15,339 nucleotides of DNA from an uncultured Burkholderiales bacterium (lineage in GTDB: Bacteria; Pseudomonadota; Gammaproteobacteria; Burkholderiales; Burkholderiaceae_F), in the NCBI GenBank assembly GCA_903871435.1, contig CAIQGU010000057.1:1-15339 (forward strand). The letters are read 5' to 3'. A program made the translations under genes and the position numbers. The notes under the pieces were generated by a model. It made no database searches. It was not told the origin of the DNA and saw only the letters and a program-made list of their open reading frames with translations. This document shows positions 13,113-15,339 of this stretch, piece by piece (the first letter of the stretch is position 1; every line of letters begins with the position of its first letter).

Positions 13113-15339
13113 ATGACCGAGACCGAGGACACCGATACCGCGGACGCAGATCCCGGAGTTACTGAACACGAAGGCGTCGGACCAACCATAGCCCTGACCT
13201 GGAACATATCGGGCCGGGTGCAGGGCGTGGGCTTCCGGCCCTTCGTGTACCGGCTCGCCCATCGCCATGGCCTCGACGGATGGGTTTGCAACGGGGCTGG
13301 CGGCGTGACGGTCCATGCGCAGGGGTCGCGTGGCGCCTTGTCCGCTTTTGGCGCCGCGCTGACCGAAAGCGGCCCGCCGGCGGCGCGCATAGACCAGTTG
13401 CGAATGCGCGCTGCTGCCGTCGAGTCGTGTCGGGGCTTCGCTATTCGCAACAGCAGGACCGGCGGACCCGTGGAAGCGCATTTGCCCACCGATCTTGACG
13501 CGTGCGGCGAATGCATTGCCGAGATGCACGATCCGGCGGCCCGGCGGTTTCGCTACCCTTTCATCAACTGCACACAGTGCGGTCCGCGCTACACGCTCGT
13601 TCAGAGCCTGCCGTATGACCGTGCCAACACGACCATGAGCGGCTTTGCGATGTGCGCGGCCTGCGCACGCGAATACGCCGATCCGCTGGACCGGCGCTTT
13701 CATGCCCAACCGCTGGCCTGCGCACGCTGCGGACCCGCCCTGCAGTGGCAGACGGCCGGCGTGGTCACGAAGGGCAACGAAGCGGCCCTGGCAGCCGCCG
13801 TCGCCGCCCTGCGCGCAGGACGCATCGTGGCGCTGCGTGGCGTTGGTGGCTACCACCTCCTTTGTGACGCCACGCAGTCCGAAGCGATCGAACGCCTGCG
13901 GCTGCGCAAGCACCGGCCTGCCAAGCCGCTGGCGGTGGTGGTGCCCTGGGCCGGCGCCGATGGCCTCGCCCTGGCGCGGCGGCTGGCGCGCCTGGAGCCC
14001 GCGCACGAGGCGGCCCTGCTGGACCCCGTCCGGCCATTGGTGTTGGCGCCCCGAAGAGAGGATGCAGGGCTGGGCGCCGGCATCGCGCCCGGTCTGGACG
14101 AGATTGCGCTCATGCTGCCCTACAGCCCCCTGCTCCACCTGCTACTGGGGGATCTGGGCCGTCCCATTATTGCCACGTCTGCCAATGTCAGCGGGGAAGC
14201 CGTGTTGACGCAAGCCGAAGAGGTCAACCAGCGACTGGGCGATATCGCCGACGACTACCTGCACCACGACCGTGACATCGCGCGGCCGGCGGAAGATCCT
14301 GTCTTTCGGATGATCGCCGGTTCCATGCGGCCGCTGCGCCACGGACGTGGCACGGCGCCCGTGGAGTTGACGCTGCCGTTCGCGATGCGTACACCCACGC
14401 TGGCGGTGGGCGCCTACGGCAAGAACACCATCGCGCTCGCCTGGGGCAGACGCGCCGTGGTGTCGCCGCACATCGGTGATCTGGGCAGCCTGCGCAGCCA
14501 GACGGTGTTTGCGCAGGTCGCTGCCGACCTGCAGGATCTTTATGGCGTGCGGGCCCAGCAGGTCATCCACGATGCCCATCCGGGCTACCCCAATACGCGC
14601 TGGGCGCGTGCGCTGGGCTTGCCCGCGCACGCCGTCTGGCATCACGCCGCGCATGCTTCGGCTGTGGCGGGAGAGTTTGCGTCTTCGCGCGATCTGCTGT
14701 GCTTCTCCTGGGACGGCACGGGCTTGGGACCGGACGGAACGCTTTGGGGCGGCGAAGCCCTGCTGGGCTCGCCGGGCCGCTGGCAACGCGTGGCCAGCTT
14801 CCGGCCGTTTCGACTGCCGGGCGGGGACCGCGCCGCGCGTGAACCGTGGCGCGCGGCCCTGGCCTTGTGTTGGGAGAGCAGCACCGACTGGGTTGGCGCC
14901 ACCGGTTCCATCGCCCGAGGTGCCGATCTGGCCACCCTGCGGCGCGCGCGCGATCGCGGCCTGAATACGCCTGTCAGCAGCGCCGTGGGGCGGCTCTTTG
15001 ACGCGGCAGCCGCGCTGTTGGGTGTGTGCGCGCAGGTCACCTATGAGGGCGAGGCCGCCATGCGCGTTGAAGCACTGGCGCGTGACGCCGGCAGCGCCGG
15101 GCAGGACCGGGCGCTGCCGTTGGCTCGCAACGCACAAGGCCTCTGGTGCGCCGACTGGCAGGATCTGTTGCCCGACCTGCTCGACAGCCAGCGAGCCGTG
15201 GCGCAACGCGCGGGCGTATTCCACGCGCGGCTGGCCCAGACACTGTACGCACAAGCACTGCGCATACGCGAGGAGACTGCCGTCAACCAGGTGGGCCTGA
15301 GCGGCGGCGTATTTCAAAATGCGCTGCTGGCGGGGCGAG
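13113..15339 (+). CDS. hypF: Carbamoyltransferase HypF, cut by window end
   Basis: HypF uses carbamoyl phosphate and ATP to carbamoylate HypE, the first step to the cyanide ligands. About 742 residues are present with no stop; families of 750-780 suggest only the last few tens are outside. Domains run in order. An acylphosphatase domain has SGRVQGVGFRPFVYRLA (about 33-49). The zinc fingers are C131-C134, C153-C156, C181-C184 and C203-C206. A YrdC-like domain contains GGYHLLCDA, RLRKHRPAKPLAV and ATSANVSGE. A Kae1-like domain has metal ligands in HHAAHASA (from 510), WDGTGLG, SSAVGRLFDAAAALLG and LSGGVFQN. The ATG at 13113 is chosen, 7 bases after the hypX stop. An in-frame ATG at 13074 inside hypX would add 13 residues and cannot be excluded. 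hypE should follow beyond the edge. Confidence 0.95.
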   Translation, partial: MTETEDTDTADADPGVTEHEGVGPTIALTWNISGRVQGVGFRPFVYRLAHRHGLDGWVCNGAGGVTVHAQGSRGALSAFGAALTESGPPAARIDQLRMRAAAVESCRGFAIRNSRTGGPVEAHLPTDLDACGECIAEMHDPAARRFRYPFINCTQCGPRYTLVQSLPYDRANTTMSGFAMCAACAREYADPLDRRFHAQPLACARCGPALQWQTAGVVTKGNEAALAAAVAALRAGRIVALRGVGGYHLLCDATQSEAIERLRLRKHRPAKPLAVVVPWAGADGLALARRLARLEPAHEAALLDPVRPLVLAPRREDAGLGAGIAPGLDEIALMLPYSPLLHLLLGDLGRPIIATSANVSGEAVLTQAEEVNQRLGDIADDYLHHDRDIARPAEDPVFRMIAGSMRPLRHGRGTAPVELTLPFAMRTPTLAVGAYGKNTIALAWGRRAVVSPHIGDLGSLRSQTVFAQVAADLQDLYGVRAQQVIHDAHPGYPNTRWARALGLPAHAVWHHAAHASAVAGEFASSRDLLCFSWDGTGLGPDGTLWGGEALLGSPGRWQRVASFRPFRLPGGDRAAREPWRAALALCWESSTDWVGATGSIARGADLATLRRARDRGLNTPVSSAVGRLFDAAAALLGVCAQVTYEGEAAMRVEALARDAGSAGQDRALPLARNAQGLWCADWQDLLPDLLDSQRAVAQRAGVFHARLAQTLYAQALRIREETAVNQVGLSGGVFQNALLAGR

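Noticed and set aside
1..15339. CRISPR arrays, tRNA or rRNA genes, transposases or integrases
   Set aside because: No repeat-spacer pattern, RNA-gene signature or recombinase motif was seen anywhere in the window.

Overview
The window is a compact two-operon gene cluster for making and running a membrane-bound, periplasm-facing [NiFe] hydrogenase. High G+C content, gap-free polycistrons, a Tat-exported small subunit and a TonB-dependent outer-membrane receptor point to a Gram-negative proteobacterium, probably beta or gamma. Nothing seen allows a genus to be named.

Minus-strand operon (about 8397 down to 224, in order of transcription): a hydrogenase-specific endopeptidase, a short HupH/HyaF-type accessory protein, the small subunit (hynS), a NarI-like cytochrome b (isp1), an HdrD/GlpC-like iron-sulfur protein (isp2), the large subunit (hynL) and a TonB-dependent receptor. 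Placing isp1 and isp2 between the small- and large-subunit genes is the hallmark of the Isp-type (HynSL/HydSL, group 1e) hydrogenases known from Thiocapsa and Allochromatium. All neighbouring genes overlap by 1 to 17 bases or lie within 5 bases, so the whole set, including the receptor, looks co-transcribed and partly translationally coupled.

Plus-strand operon (8699 to the right edge): hypA, hypB, hypC, hypD, hypX and hypF, the last cut by the window end. These genes supply nickel insertion (HypA, HypB), the Fe(CN)2CO group (HypC, HypD, HypF) and the CO ligand from formyl-tetrahydrofolate (HypX). hypE is not in the window and probably lies just beyond it.

The operons are divergent and share a 301-base intergenic region (8398-8698) carrying a perfect 13-base palindrome that could be an operator. 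The left 223 bases hold no convincing gene. They contain open but frame-shifted coding-like sequence that may be the lost end of the receptor or an unrelated remnant.

Proposed working model: HypA-F and HypX build the active site in HynL, and the endopeptidase trims the HynL C-terminus after His589. HynSL is exported by Tat and held in the membrane by the HynS C-terminal helix. Electrons from H2 then pass to Isp1 haem b and to the cytoplasmic Isp2, and so to quinone or a thiol/disulfide partner. The coupled receptor may bring in nickel or another metal chelate. The most unusual points are that coupled receptor and its odd C-terminus, a glycine/asparagine/serine repeat tail on HynS, and the pairing of an ordinary four-cysteine proximal cluster motif with HypX.
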